64,000 nt of DNA from Xanthomonas hyacinthi (GTDB lineage: Bacteria; Pseudomonadota; Gammaproteobacteria; Xanthomonadales; Xanthomonadaceae): the NCBI RefSeq assembly GCF_009769165.1, contig NZ_CP043476.1:4347001-4411000 (forward strand), in the 5' to 3' direction. Position 1 is the first letter of the stretch, and each line of letters begins with the position of its first letter. The notes beneath the pieces are model-generated. The model was not told the origin of the DNA and ran no database searches. It saw only the letters and a program-made list of their open reading frames with translations. The translations under genes were made by a program, and so were the position numbers. Positions 46,181-54,034 of this stretch are shown here, one piece after another.

Positions 46181-46233
46181 GACCCGATTCCTCTGATGGT
46201 GGCCCCGAGATCCGCGAGGGGCAGGGAGACTGA

Positions 46234-46249
46234 TGCATGTGCCGTGCCA
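46234..46249 (-). promoter_or_regulatory. Internal sigma-54 promoter of flgG
   Basis: The minus strand reads TGGCACGGCACATGCA with GG-N10-GC spacing. The -24 half is a full consensus; the -12 half has A for T. It lies 54 bases upstream of flgG in the 117-base flgF-flgG gap. Confidence 0.68.
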
Positions 46250-46297
46250 CAAATGCGCCGGCTTTTCGTCGGCAGCGGCGCGGTGCCCGCGGCGGAC

Positions 46298-47053
46298 TTA
46301 GCCGTTCAGGCGCAGCAGGGTGTTGGCCGACTGCGCGTTCTCGTCGCCGTGCTTGATCACCTTCACCTGCATCTCGAACTGGCGCTGCAGCTGGATCATC
46401 TGCACCAGCGCGCCGGCGGCATCGACGTTGCTGCCCTCCAGCGCGCCGGTGTGGACCGCGCTGCCGGTGGCCAGGGCGAAGGCCTGGGTCGGATCGTCGC
46501 TGATGTTGCGCATCAGCCCGTCGGGGCGGCGTTCCAGGCGCTCGGCCGGGGCCTGCACCACCTTCATCTTGCCGACCACGGTCATCGCCTGCGCGCCTTC
46601 GCCCAGCGGCACGATCGACACCGAGCCGTCGCCGCCGATCTCCAGTGCCTGGTGCGGCGGGATCGCCATCGGATTGCCCTGGTCGTCGAGCACCGCGCGG
46701 CCGCTGGAGGTGACCAGCTGGCCGTTCGGGGTCAACGCCAGTTCGCCGCCGCGCGTGTACGCCTCCTTGCCGTCGCTGGCCTGCACTGCCAGCCAATTGT
46801 CGGCGCTGAGCGAGACGTCCAGCGCATTGCCGGTGACCTGCTGCGCGCCGACGTCGCGGTTGAAGCCCTGGTCGATGTGCAGCGCATCGATCCGCGACGG
46901 ATAGCCGGCACCCTGGATGCGAAATGCCTCGGTATTGGCCAGCGCCGCCTTGAAACCGGCGGTATCGACGTTGGCCAGGTTGTGCGAGACCGTGCCCTGC
47001 GCCTGCAGCGAAGCGCGGGCGCCGGTCATGGCGACGTAGAGTGCTTTGTCCAT
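46298..47053 (-). CDS. flgF: FlgF proximal rod protein
   Basis: Rod subunit of 251 residues. N-terminus DKALYVAMTGARASLQAQGT with SHNLANVDTAGFKAAL, and C-terminus ALVQMIQLQRQFEMQVKVIK match FlgF. Separated from flgE by inverted-repeat element B. Confidence 0.94.
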   Translation of the reverse strand: MDKALYVAMTGARASLQAQGTVSHNLANVDTAGFKAALANTEAFRIQGAGYPSRIDALHIDQGFNRDVGAQQVTGNALDVSLSADNWLAVQASDGKEAYTRGGELALTPNGQLVTSSGRAVLDDQGNPMAIPPHQALEIGGDGSVSIVPLGEGAQAMTVVGKMKVVQAPAERLERRPDGLMRNISDDPTQAFALATGSAVHTGALEGSNVDAAGALVQMIQLQRQFEMQVKVIKHGDENAQSANTLLRLNG

Positions 47054-47056
47054 GGA

Positions 47057-47153
47057 CGGGAACCGGGAATGGAGAATCGGGAATGGAGGAAAGCGGAAAT
47101 TCGGCGCCGGGAACCGCGTTTACGATTCCCGATTCCCCGTTCCCGATTCCCGG
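47057..47153. repeat. Inverted-repeat element B (GGGAATCGGGAATGG family)
   Basis: The 106-base gap between flgF and flgE is nearly filled by opposed motifs: forward CGGGAATGGAGAATCGGGAA at about 47063-47084 and reverse CGATTCCCGATTCCCCG at about 47123-47140. It has the same arm type as elements A and C, but a shorter core. It could form a hairpin in the flgE-flgF transcript. Confidence 0.75.
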
Positions 47154-47159
47154 CGGGCC

Positions 47160-48383
47160 TCAACGGATATTGATGATGGTCTGGGTGATCTGATCCTGGG
47201 TCGAGATCATCTGCGAGTTGGCCTGGAAGTTGCGCTGCGCGACGATCATGTTGACCAGCTGTTCGGTGAGGTCGACGGTCGAGGCTTCGAGCGCGCCGGA
47301 CTGAACGCTGCCGAAGTCCGAGGTCGACGGCGCACCGGTGCGCGCATTGCCCGAGGCCGAGCTTTCCGCCCACACGTTGTCGCCGAGCGAGCTCAGCCCC
47401 TGCGGGTTGACGAAGTTGGTCATCGCCACCTGGCCCAGCGCCTTGTCGGCGTTGTTGGAATAGCGCGCGTAGACCACGCCGTTGGCGTCGATGCTGATCG
47501 AGTTGAGCTTGCCGCTGGCGTAGCCGTCCTGGCGCGCGTCGCGCAGCGCGAACGCCTCGCCGTACTGGGTCGAACCGCTCACGTCCAGGGTCAGATTGAG
47601 GGTGCCGGCGCCGGTGCTGGGGGTGAACGTGCTCAGTGCGATCTTGCCGTCGGCGGGACTGGTCAGCGCGCCGTTGCCGTCGAACTGCAGGGTGCTCGGG
47701 GTGCCGACCGCGGTGCCGTCGACGTAGTTGTGCGCCTGCCATTCGTTGGCGTTGCCGGTCTTGACGAAATACGAGGTCTGGGTGTGGCTGACGCCCAGCG
47801 AATCGTAGACGGTGATGCCGCCGGTGGAATGGTTGTAGCTGTTGGCGTCGGCCGGATCGAAGGTGGCCACGGTCGGCGTGCCGGCATTGCCGGGCAGGGT
47901 GAACATCAGGTTCACCGTTTCGCTCTGCTTGGGCGAGCTGTCGGTGGTCAGCAGCTGCAGGTCGGTCAGGGTGCCGACCGCGAAGCCGTTGCCGTTGGCC
48001 GCCGGCGGGAACACCTGCAGCTTGGCGCCTTGCGGATTGACCACATAGCCGTTGGCATCGGTCTGGAAGTTGCCGGCGCGCGAGTAGACCTTGGCGCCGT
48101 TGTTGGTCAGGGTGAAGAAGCCGTCGCCGGAGATCGCCAGGTCCAGGTTGCGTCCGGTCGGATCGACGTTGCCCTGCGAGAACTGCTGGGCGACGTTGCT
48201 GACCCGTACGCCGGCGCCGACCGCATTGCGCGCCAGGCCGTAGCCGGTGGCCGAGAACAGGTCGGCGAATTCGGCGCGCGACTCCTTGAAACCGGTGGTG
48301 TTGACGTTGGCGATGTTGTTGGCGGTGACGTTGAGGTCGGAGTTGGCCGCTTTGATACCGGACAGCGAAGTATTGAAACCCAT
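47160..48383 (-). CDS. flgE: FlgE hook protein
   Basis: Hook subunit of 407 residues. The N-terminus is GFNTSLSGIKAANSDLNVTA with NNIANVNTTGFKESRAEFAD, and the C-terminus VNMIVAQRNFQANSQMISTQ is typical. The middle region is Gly/Thr/Asn-rich. It follows flgD by 25 bases. Length fits short-form FlgE. Confidence 0.96.
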   Translation of the reverse strand: MGFNTSLSGIKAANSDLNVTANNIANVNTTGFKESRAEFADLFSATGYGLARNAVGAGVRVSNVAQQFSQGNVDPTGRNLDLAISGDGFFTLTNNGAKVYSRAGNFQTDANGYVVNPQGAKLQVFPPAANGNGFAVGTLTDLQLLTTDSSPKQSETVNLMFTLPGNAGTPTVATFDPADANSYNHSTGGITVYDSLGVSHTQTSYFVKTGNANEWQAHNYVDGTAVGTPSTLQFDGNGALTSPADGKIALSTFTPSTGAGTLNLTLDVSGSTQYGEAFALRDARQDGYASGKLNSISIDANGVVYARYSNNADKALGQVAMTNFVNPQGLSSLGDNVWAESSASGNARTGAPSTSDFGSVQSGALEASTVDLTEQLVNMIVAQRNFQANSQMISTQDQITQTIINIR

Positions 48384-48408
48384 GATGGACTCCTGTGGAT
48401 TGGCCGGC

Positions 48409-49083
48409 TCAGCTGACGCGGAGCACGTTGGCGAGCGGGGCGGTGCCCAGCCCGGTCAGGTCGAGGTAGATGCCGTCCGAGCCGATGGTGGCGCTCTCGA
48501 CCGGCGCCTGGACGTAGGTGGACAGGGTGCTGTTGGTGCCGTTGCTGTCGGTCTGCGTGGCGGTGATGCTGTAGGTGCCGGCCGCCATGCGGATACCGGC
48601 GCTGTTGGTGCCGTCCCAGTTGAAATTGACTTCGCCGGCCTTGCTGGCGCTGACGCTGATCTGCTTGACCGCGTTGCCGTTGGCGTCGCTGACGGTGAGG
48701 TTGACGATGCCCGCGCCGGGCGCGGCGACCACGCCGCTGGCGCCGCCTTCGCTGCCCAGCGGCAGCGTCGCCGACGGCACCAGCACCTGGTGCCCGATCA
48801 GCTGGGCGCCGCGCAGGATCTGGTCGGTACTCATCGAATCGGACAGCGCGGTCACGGTCTTGTTGAGGTCGCCGATGCCCTCCACGGTGGACAGCTGCGC
48901 CATCTGCGAGACCATCTGGCTGTTGTCCATCGGTTTGAGCGGGTCCTGGTGCTGCAGCTGCTCGGTCATCAGCTTCAGGAAATCGGCCTGGCTCAGCGAC
49001 GACGACGTGTTGGTGGTGGTCGTGCCGGCGCTGGAGGCGGTCAATCCGAGGCTGGAATAGATGTCGCTGGAAACGGTGCTCAT
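48409..49083 (-). CDS. flgD: FlgD hook-capping protein
   Basis: Hook scaffold of 224 residues that caps the growing hook. The N-terminal signature QADFLKLMTEQLQHQDPLKP and SQMVSQMAQLSTVEGIGDLN are diagnostic. The C-terminal part carries the FlgD Ig-like/tudor region (FNWDGTNSAGIRMAAGTYSI). Confidence 0.95.
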   Translation of the reverse strand: MSTVSSDIYSSLGLTASSAGTTTTNTSSSLSQADFLKLMTEQLQHQDPLKPMDNSQMVSQMAQLSTVEGIGDLNKTVTALSDSMSTDQILRGAQLIGHQVLVPSATLPLGSEGGASGVVAAPGAGIVNLTVSDANGNAVKQISVSASKAGEVNFNWDGTNSAGIRMAAGTYSITATQTDSNGTNSTLSTYVQAPVESATIGSDGIYLDLTGLGTAPLANVLRVS

Positions 49084-49121
49084 CAGTACGTCCTAGGCTG
49101 TAAGGCGGCGGGAGGGAGGGC

Positions 49122-49529
49122 TTAGCGGCCCATGGACAAGGTGGCCAACGCCAGTTCCTTGGCGGTGTTGAGGACTTCCACGCCTGCCTGGTAATTGCGC
49201 GAGGCGGAGATCAGGTTGACCATCTGCGACACCGGGTCCACATCCGGCGAGTAGATGTAGCCGTCGCTATCGGCGAGCGGATGGCCGGGCTCGTAGCGCT
49301 TGATCGGTGGATCCTTGCTCTGGGTGATTTCCTTGACGTTGACCGCGGTCAGGCTGCTGTCGTGCGGGTTGCGCACCGCCTGGAAGATCGGCTCGATCGG
49401 CTTGTAGGCCGCGGCGGCCGACCCGGCCACCGAATCGGCGTTGGCCAGGTTGCTGGCGATGGTGCTCAGGCGCACCGACTGCGCCTGCAGCGCGGAACCG
49501 GCGACATCGAAGATCGGCAGATTGCTCAT
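49122..49529 (-). CDS. flgC: FlgC proximal rod protein
   Basis: Rod subunit of 135 residues. The N-terminus is LPIFDVAGSALQAQSVRLST with ASNLANADSVAGSAA, and the C-terminus NLISASRNYQAGVEVLNTAK is typical of FlgC. It starts two bases after the flgB stop. Confidence 0.95.
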   Translation of the reverse strand: MSNLPIFDVAGSALQAQSVRLSTIASNLANADSVAGSAAAAYKPIEPIFQAVRNPHDSSLTAVNVKEITQSKDPPIKRYEPGHPLADSDGYIYSPDVDPVSQMVNLISASRNYQAGVEVLNTAKELALATLSMGR

Positions 49530-49531
49530 GC

Positions 49532-49933
49532 TTATTGGCCTGTGATCGCGGTGAGCATGCTGCGCACCTTGGATTCAACGAAGCTCAGCGAGGCGCGGTA
49601 CTCCAGCGCGGCGCGGCCGTAGGCGGCGCGTTCGGTGTCCGCATCGACGGTGTTGCCGTCGAGGCTGGGCTGGCTGGCCTCGCGGGTGACCTGGAACGGA
49701 TTCAGTCCGCTGCTGCCGCCGACCGCGATGTGGCGGCTGTCGGTGACCTGCATCTGGCTGCCGTCGCGCTGGCCCTGCGCGGCGCGCATCGCCGCGTCGA
49801 AATCCAGGTCCTGCGCCTTGTAGCCGGGCGTGTCGACATTGCTGAGGTTGCTGGCGATCAGCTTCATCCGTTGCTCGCGCAGCGGCAGGGCGTCGCCGTG
49901 GACACCGAGATAGGATGAAATCAGATTGGGCAT
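49532..49933 (-). CDS. flgB: FlgB proximal rod protein
   Basis: First rod subunit, 133 residues. The N-terminus NLISSYLGVHGDALPLREQR and LIASNLSNVDTPGYKAQDLD is diagnostic. The ATG at 49933 is preceded by GGGAG and lies 33 bases from a strong sigma-54 promoter. A 168-residue reading upstream is rejected, because its extra N-terminus would read through the promoter. Confidence 0.95.
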   Translation of the reverse strand: MPNLISSYLGVHGDALPLREQRMKLIASNLSNVDTPGYKAQDLDFDAAMRAAQGQRDGSQMQVTDSRHIAVGGSSGLNPFQVTREASQPSLDGNTVDADTERAAYGRAALEYRASLSFVESKVRSMLTAITGQ

Positions 49934-49965
49934 GGCGCGCTCCCGCGGTTCGTTGCAGGGAGACA

Positions 49966-49981
49966 GGCAAGGCCTGTGCCA
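49966..49981 (-). promoter_or_regulatory. Sigma-54 promoter of the flgB operon
   Basis: The minus strand reads TGGCACAGGCCTTGCC with GG-N10-GC spacing, a strong match to TGGCACG-N4-TTGC. It is 33 bases upstream of flgB and heads the flgB-C-D-E-F unit. Confidence 0.87.
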
Positions 49982-50085
49982 AAACCGGGGTGTGCGCGCC
50001 GCGCGGCGTGGAGGGACGGCCTTCGCCAGTGCGGCCAAAGGCGTACTGCTGGGCGCCCGGCGGCACCCCGGGACGCCGCGGAACG

Positions 50086-51039
50086 CTAGGCGGCCTGGGC
50101 CGCGGCGACCACCCGCAGCCGCGCCAGCACATAGTCGGCCAGCTCGTGCGGGCTGTACTTGGCGACGAAGGCGTTGGCGCCGACGCGTTCGACCATGGCG
50201 TTGTTGAACACGCCCGACAGCGAGGTGTGCAGCAGCACGTACAGGCCGGCCAGGCCGGGATGGCGCCGGATTTCCGTCGTCAGCGTATAGCCGTCCATCG
50301 CCGGCATCTCGATGTCGGAGATCACCATCGCGTAGCGGTCGGCCGGATTCTCGCCGCCGGCGTGGATCTGCAAGAGATGGTCCAGGGCCTGGCGGCCGTC
50401 GGACAGCAGGGTGGCGCCGACCCCGAGCTGGTCGAGCACGCTGCGGATCTGCTGCCGCGCCACGCGCGAGTCGTCCACCACCAGCACCTGCAGCTGCGAG
50501 CCGGTGAGCGCCAGCGACGGGTCGATCAGCGCCTCGGTGCGGGTCTGGGCGATGTCGGCGAGCACGCTTTCCACGTCGATGACCTGGATCAGTTCGCCCT
50601 GGAAGCGGGTCACCGCGGTCAGGTAGCTGGATTCGGCGCCCAGTTCCGGCGGCGGGTGGATGTCTTCCACCGCGATGTTGACGATGCGCTCCACGCCGCT
50701 GACCAGGAAGCCCTGCACCGAGCGGTTGAACTCGGTGACCACCAGGTAGCCGGGCGCCTTGTCGGCCTGCGTCTCGCGCTCCGGATGGCCGATCGCCAGG
50801 CCCAGATCGAGCACCGGCACCGAACGGCCGCGGACATCGGCGACGCCGGAGAATTGCAATGGCAGCCCCGGCACCTGGAACAGCCCAGGACGGCGCAGCA
50901 CTTCCTGCACCTTGAAGACGTTCACGCCAAAAAGCTGACGGCCGCCCAGCCGGAACAGCAGCAGGGCAAGCCGGTTGTGGCCCGCCAAGCGGGTGCGCTG
51001 GTCGATTCGATTGAGCAGGTCATGAGACATGGGATTCAT
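50086..51039 (-). CDS. cheV: CheV chemotaxis coupling protein with receiver domain
   Basis: CheW-receiver fusion of 317 residues (or 314 from the second ATG at 51030). The CheW-like part covers residues about 20-165 (GVNVFKVQEVLRRPGLFQVP and RGRSVPVLDLGLAIGHPE). The receiver covers about 185-310, with QVLVVDDSRVARQQI and phosphoacceptor Asp in VISDIEMPAMDGY. It couples chemoreceptors to CheA and may buffer phosphate. A sigma-28 -10 overlaps the first ATG, so transcripts may begin near 51031 and translation at 51030. Confidence 0.93.
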   Translation of the reverse strand: MNPMSHDLLNRIDQRTRLAGHNRLALLLFRLGGRQLFGVNVFKVQEVLRRPGLFQVPGLPLQFSGVADVRGRSVPVLDLGLAIGHPERETQADKAPGYLVVTEFNRSVQGFLVSGVERIVNIAVEDIHPPPELGAESSYLTAVTRFQGELIQVIDVESVLADIAQTRTEALIDPSLALTGSQLQVLVVDDSRVARQQIRSVLDQLGVGATLLSDGRQALDHLLQIHAGGENPADRYAMVISDIEMPAMDGYTLTTEIRRHPGLAGLYVLLHTSLSGVFNNAMVERVGANAFVAKYSPHELADYVLARLRVVAAAQAA

Positions 51040-51065
51040 ATCGGCGCCTTCGCGGCGGAACTTGA
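51038..51065 (-). promoter_or_regulatory. Sigma-28 promoter of cheV overlapping its start
   Basis: The minus strand reads TCAAGTTC, a 12-base spacer and GCCGATAT. The last two bases of the -10 are the A and T of the ATG at 51039. The expected transcription start, about seven bases past the -10, is near 51031, next to the in-frame ATG at 51030. Confidence 0.6.
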
Positions 51066-51096
51066 GGCCGCGCTGGCGGAACCGGCGCGCGAATCG

Positions 51097-51112
51097 CGGC
51101 ACAGGCTTTGCA
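51097..51112 (+). promoter_or_regulatory. Sigma-54 promoter of flgA
   Basis: Reads CGGCACAGGCTTTGCA with GG-N10-GC spacing, 33 bases upstream of the flgA ATG, in the 106-base divergent gap with cheV. Confidence 0.84.
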
Positions 51113-51145
51113 TGGCACTGCCGACACCTCCATAGAGAGACGGCC

Positions 51146-51790
51146 ATGCGCCTGATCCTGTTAGTGGTCCTGCTGGCGGCGACGCCGGCCTGGGCCGCGG
51201 AATTCCAATCGGTGGACTCGATCCGCGCCGCGGCGTTGTCCACCCTCGGTGCCGACGCCGACGCCGAGGCGACGCTGGACCCGTCGGTGCGCGTGCCGCT
51301 GTGCCCGGCGCCGCTGCAGGCGCAACCCACCGGCACCACCACGGTGGAGGTGAGCTGCCCGCGCGAGGCCGGCTGGCGCCTGTTCGTACCGGTCAAGGTG
51401 CGGCGTCTACAGAATGTGCTGGTGCTGGGCCGCGGCCTGGCCGCTGGAGAAACCGTGGACGCCGCCGATATGGTGATCGAGAAGCGCGACGCGGCGCGGA
51501 TCGTCGGTGCGGCAATGACCGATCCGGCCACAGCGATCGGCCGGGTGGTGCGGCGCACGCTGCCGGCAGGCACGCTGTTGTCGGCCAGTGATCTGGTCGC
51601 GCAGCGGCTGGTGCGACGCGGCGACAATGTGGCGCTGGTGGCGCGCAACGGCGCGCTGGAAGTGCGCATGGCTGGGCGCGCACTGAGCGATGGTGGCGAG
51701 AACGAGCGGGTGAGCGTCGAAAACCTGTCGTCTCGCCGCGTCGTTCAGGGGACCGTGTCACAAAATGGCGACGTTTTTGTGACGCGTTGA
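51146..51790 (+). CDS. flgA: FlgA P-ring assembly chaperone
   Basis: Periplasmic chaperone for FlgI. It is 214 residues with a signal peptide (MRLILLVVLLAATPAWA, cleaved before AEF). The C-terminal SAF-like domain reads RRLQNVLVLGRGLAAGETVD and RRTLPAGTLLSASDLVAQRL, and the end has SVENLSSRRVVQGTVSQNGD. The ATG at 51146 is chosen because the longer reading at 51029 would cross the promoter and cheV. Confidence 0.92.
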   Translation: MRLILLVVLLAATPAWAAEFQSVDSIRAAALSTLGADADAEATLDPSVRVPLCPAPLQAQPTGTTTVEVSCPREAGWRLFVPVKVRRLQNVLVLGRGLAAGETVDAADMVIEKRDAARIVGAAMTDPATAIGRVVRRTLPAGTLLSASDLVAQRLVRRGDNVALVARNGALEVRMAGRALSDGGENERVSVENLSSRRVVQGTVSQNGDVFVTR

Positions 51791-51799
51791 GATCCGGCC

Positions 51800-51826
51800 T
51801 AAAGTTCCCCGGGCCAACGCCGTTAC
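51800..51826 (+). promoter_or_regulatory. Sigma-28 promoter of flgM
   Basis: Reads TAAAGTTC, an 11-base spacer and GCCGTTAC, close to TAAAGTTT-N11-GCCGATAA. It overlaps the space just after the flgA stop and would let FliA raise its own anti-sigma factor. Confidence 0.72.
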
Positions 51827-51856
51827 CTACACCGAACCCGTAACAGGATTTCCGTC

Positions 51857-52174
51857 ATGAGCCAGAAAATCGAAGGGAGCTTGCCGAGCCAGGCCACGCT
51901 CCGTACCACGGCCGTCAGCACCAAGGCCGCCTCCGGCGCGTCCGAGGATGGACAGACCCGTGCGGTGGACGCCACGGCCGCTACCGACAGCCTGCGCCTG
52001 ACCGGCGAAGCGTCCGGCCTGCAGACCCTGCAGCGCCAACTGTCGGCCGCGCCGGCGGTGGACAGCAAGCGGGTCGAGTCGGTGCGCGGCTCGCTGCAGA
52101 GCGGCAGCTACACGATCAATCCGGACGTCGTTGCCAGCCGCATGCTCGATATGGATCAGCAGCTCAGCGCATGA
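51857..52174 (+). CDS. flgM: FlgM anti-sigma-28 factor
   Basis: Small mostly disordered protein of 105 residues that binds FliA until the hook-basal body is complete and is then secreted. The helical C-terminus VESVRGSLQSGSYTINPDVV and ASRMLDMDQQL is typical. Its neighbours flgA and flgN match the usual order. Its stop overlaps the flgN start (ATGA). Confidence 0.92.
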   Translation: MSQKIEGSLPSQATLRTTAVSTKAASGASEDGQTRAVDATAATDSLRLTGEASGLQTLQRQLSAAPAVDSKRVESVRGSLQSGSYTINPDVVASRMLDMDQQLSA

Positions 52175-52515
52175 ACACCTCCGCGACCAATCCCTTGCAG
52201 CAGCTCAGCGACGCCCTCGCCGGCGAACGGCAGGCATTGTTGGATCACAACGTGGAAGGGCTGATGCGGGCGACCAGCGACAAGCTGGCCGCGCTGCATG
52301 CGCTGGAGGCCGACGTGCCGGCCGGGGCCGAGGCCGAATCGCGGCTGCGCGAACTGGCCGATGCCAACCGTGCCAACGGCGCGCTGCTGTCGCGGCGGCG
52401 GCGCGAAGTGAATTGGGCGCTGCGGCATCTTGGCCGCAGCGAAAGCGCGGCGTCCTACGATGCCAACGGCCAGTCCAGCACCTTGCGCATGAGCCGCCCG
52501 CTGGCGATCGCCTGA
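52171..52515 (+). CDS. flgN: FlgN export chaperone for FlgK and FlgL
   Basis: Small helical protein of 114 residues. The pattern LQQLSDALAGERQALLDHNV and LRELADANRANGALLSRRRR agrees with FlgN, and position after flgM supports it. A perfect hairpin follows two bases after the stop. Confidence 0.88.
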   Translation: MNTSATNPLQQLSDALAGERQALLDHNVEGLMRATSDKLAALHALEADVPAGAEAESRLRELADANRANGALLSRRRREVNWALRHLGRSESAASYDANGQSSTLRMSRPLAIA

Positions 52516-52516
52516 G

Positions 52517-52545
52517 ACCTGTGGACGCCGATGGCGTCCACAGGT
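52517..52545. terminator. Perfect hairpin after flgN
   Basis: ACCTGTGGACGCC-GAT-GGCGTCCACAGGT (13-bp stem, three-base loop; arms at 52517-52529 and 52533-52545). There is no U-run, so it is a terminator or RNA-stability element. A second stem, CCAGGTGC/GCACCTGG, follows at 52566-52591. Confidence 0.65.
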
Positions 52546-52640
52546 TCCGACGCCGCGTGGCGGCCCCAGGTGCCGGTGTCCACGCACCTGGCGATGGCAT
52601 CGGCGTATATTGAGCGTCCGCCCGTTACCTGCTGCCTTTC

Positions 52641-53870
52641 GTGAATTTCGCCGATCCCGATTACACCGATACGGTGCCGTTGCCTTCGCGCAAAAGCCTG
52701 CTCGCGCTGAGCGAGTCGATCGACGAAGGCCTGGTGCTGTTCCGCGCCGATGGCCGCCTGCTGCTGGCCAACAGTGCCGCACGCGCCCACCTGGGCAATA
52801 CCGAGACCGGCGGCGACCACGCCCTGGGCGAACGCCTGGCGCAATGGCTGCCCGCCGATGCGCTGTCGCAGGCGCGCAGCAGCGGCCGCTGGAGCGGCAG
52901 CCTGCCGACCGAACAACACGTGGTGCTGGTGCACCTGTATTTCCATGCCGACGGCGATGACGGTCACTTCCTGGTGCTGATCCAGGGCATCGAAGGCCAG
53001 CAGGACTACGAACAGGAACTGCAGCAGCGCCATGCCGAGCTGCGCCAGGCTTATCTGCGCCTCAACGGCGCGCAGGAAAAACTGCTGCAGTCGGAGAAGA
53101 TGGCTTCCATCGGCCAGCTCGCCGCCGGCGTCGCACACGAGATCAACAACCCGATCGGCTACGTGCATTCCAACCTGGGCAGCCTGCAGGAATACCTGCG
53201 CAGCCTGTTCACCCTGATCGAAGCCTACGAGCGCGCCCTGCGCGCGCCGGATCCGAAGGCGCTGATCCCGGAGATCGACGACATCCGCAACCGCTTCGAC
53301 ATCGACTTCATCAGCCGCGACCTGCCGCAGCTGATGGCCGAATCGCGCGAAGGCATCGAGCGGGTGACGCGCATCGTGCGCGACCTCAAGGACTTCTCGT
53401 ACTCCGGCCGCGAGGAATCGTGGAAGCTGGTGGACCTGCATTCCGGGCTCGAATCCACCATCAACATCATCTGGAACGAGCTCAAGTACAAGGTCACCCT
53501 GGACCGCCGCTACGGCAACCTGCCGCTGGTCGAGTGTCTGCCATCCGAGCTCAACCAGGTGTACATGAACCTGCTGCTCAACGCCGGCCAGGCGATCGGC
53601 GAGCGCGGCACCATCGTGGTCAGCACCGGCCAGGACGGCGAGGAGGTCTGGATCGAATTCAAGGACTCCGGCGCCGGCATCCCGGCGGACCTGCTGCAGC
53701 GCATCTTCGACCCGTTCTTCACCACCAAGCCGGTCGGCAGCGGCACCGGCCTGGGCCTGTCGATCTCCTACGGCATCATCAACAAGCACCACGGCCGCAT
53801 CGACGTGACCAGCACCGTCGGCGAAGGCTCCAGCTTCCGGATCGTGATTCCGGTTAGGCAGCCTAAGTAG
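52641..53870 (+). CDS. ravA: PAS-containing sensor histidine kinase (RavA-like)
   Basis: Soluble kinase of 409 residues with no clear membrane segment. An N-terminal PAS-like domain covers residues 20-115, a coiled coil lies at about 118-150, and the phosphoacceptor His166 is in GVAHEINNPIGY. The HATPase domain has VYMNLLLNAGQAI, DSGAGIP and GTGLGLSI. Start is GTG at 52641. Convergent to a RavR-type response regulator; in X. campestris RavA/RavS are kinases around RavR, but which of the two flanking kinases bears which name is my inference. Substrate partner not shown here. Confidence 0.72.
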   Translation: MNFADPDYTDTVPLPSRKSLLALSESIDEGLVLFRADGRLLLANSAARAHLGNTETGGDHALGERLAQWLPADALSQARSSGRWSGSLPTEQHVVLVHLYFHADGDDGHFLVLIQGIEGQQDYEQELQQRHAELRQAYLRLNGAQEKLLQSEKMASIGQLAAGVAHEINNPIGYVHSNLGSLQEYLRSLFTLIEAYERALRAPDPKALIPEIDDIRNRFDIDFISRDLPQLMAESREGIERVTRIVRDLKDFSYSGREESWKLVDLHSGLESTINIIWNELKYKVTLDRRYGNLPLVECLPSELNQVYMNLLLNAGQAIGERGTIVVSTGQDGEEVWIEFKDSGAGIPADLLQRIFDPFFTTKPVGSGTGLGLSISYGIINKHHGRIDVTSTVGEGSSFRIVIPVRQPK

Positions 53871-53872
53871 CT

Positions 53873-54029
53873 GGAAATGGGGAATGGGGAATCGGGAATG
53901 GGAAAAGCGGGTGCGCGGTCGCTGTTGGCCTGCTGCGCATCCGATGCCGTATTAACGATCTAACGTTGCATCAATGAAAAGCCGCAGATGCGGCTTTTCC
54001 CATTCCCGATTCCCAGTTCCCCATTCCCA
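53873..54029. repeat. Inverted-repeat element C with bidirectional terminator core
   Basis: The gap between the convergent kinase and RavR genes starts with AATGGGGAATCGGGAATGGG at about 53884-53901 and ends with CATTCCCGATTCCC and CCCCATTCCC at about 54001-54029. It belongs to the same family as elements A (3608-3770) and B (47057-47153), with AAAAGC flanking bases inside both arms. Confidence 0.78.
53977..53998. terminator. Bidirectional rho-independent terminator
   Basis: AAAAGCCGCA-GA-TGCGGCTTTT is a perfect palindrome with A and T tracts on the two sides, so it works on both strands. It separates the convergent genes ending at 53870 and 54035. Confidence 0.85.
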
Positions 54030-54034
54030 GCCCG

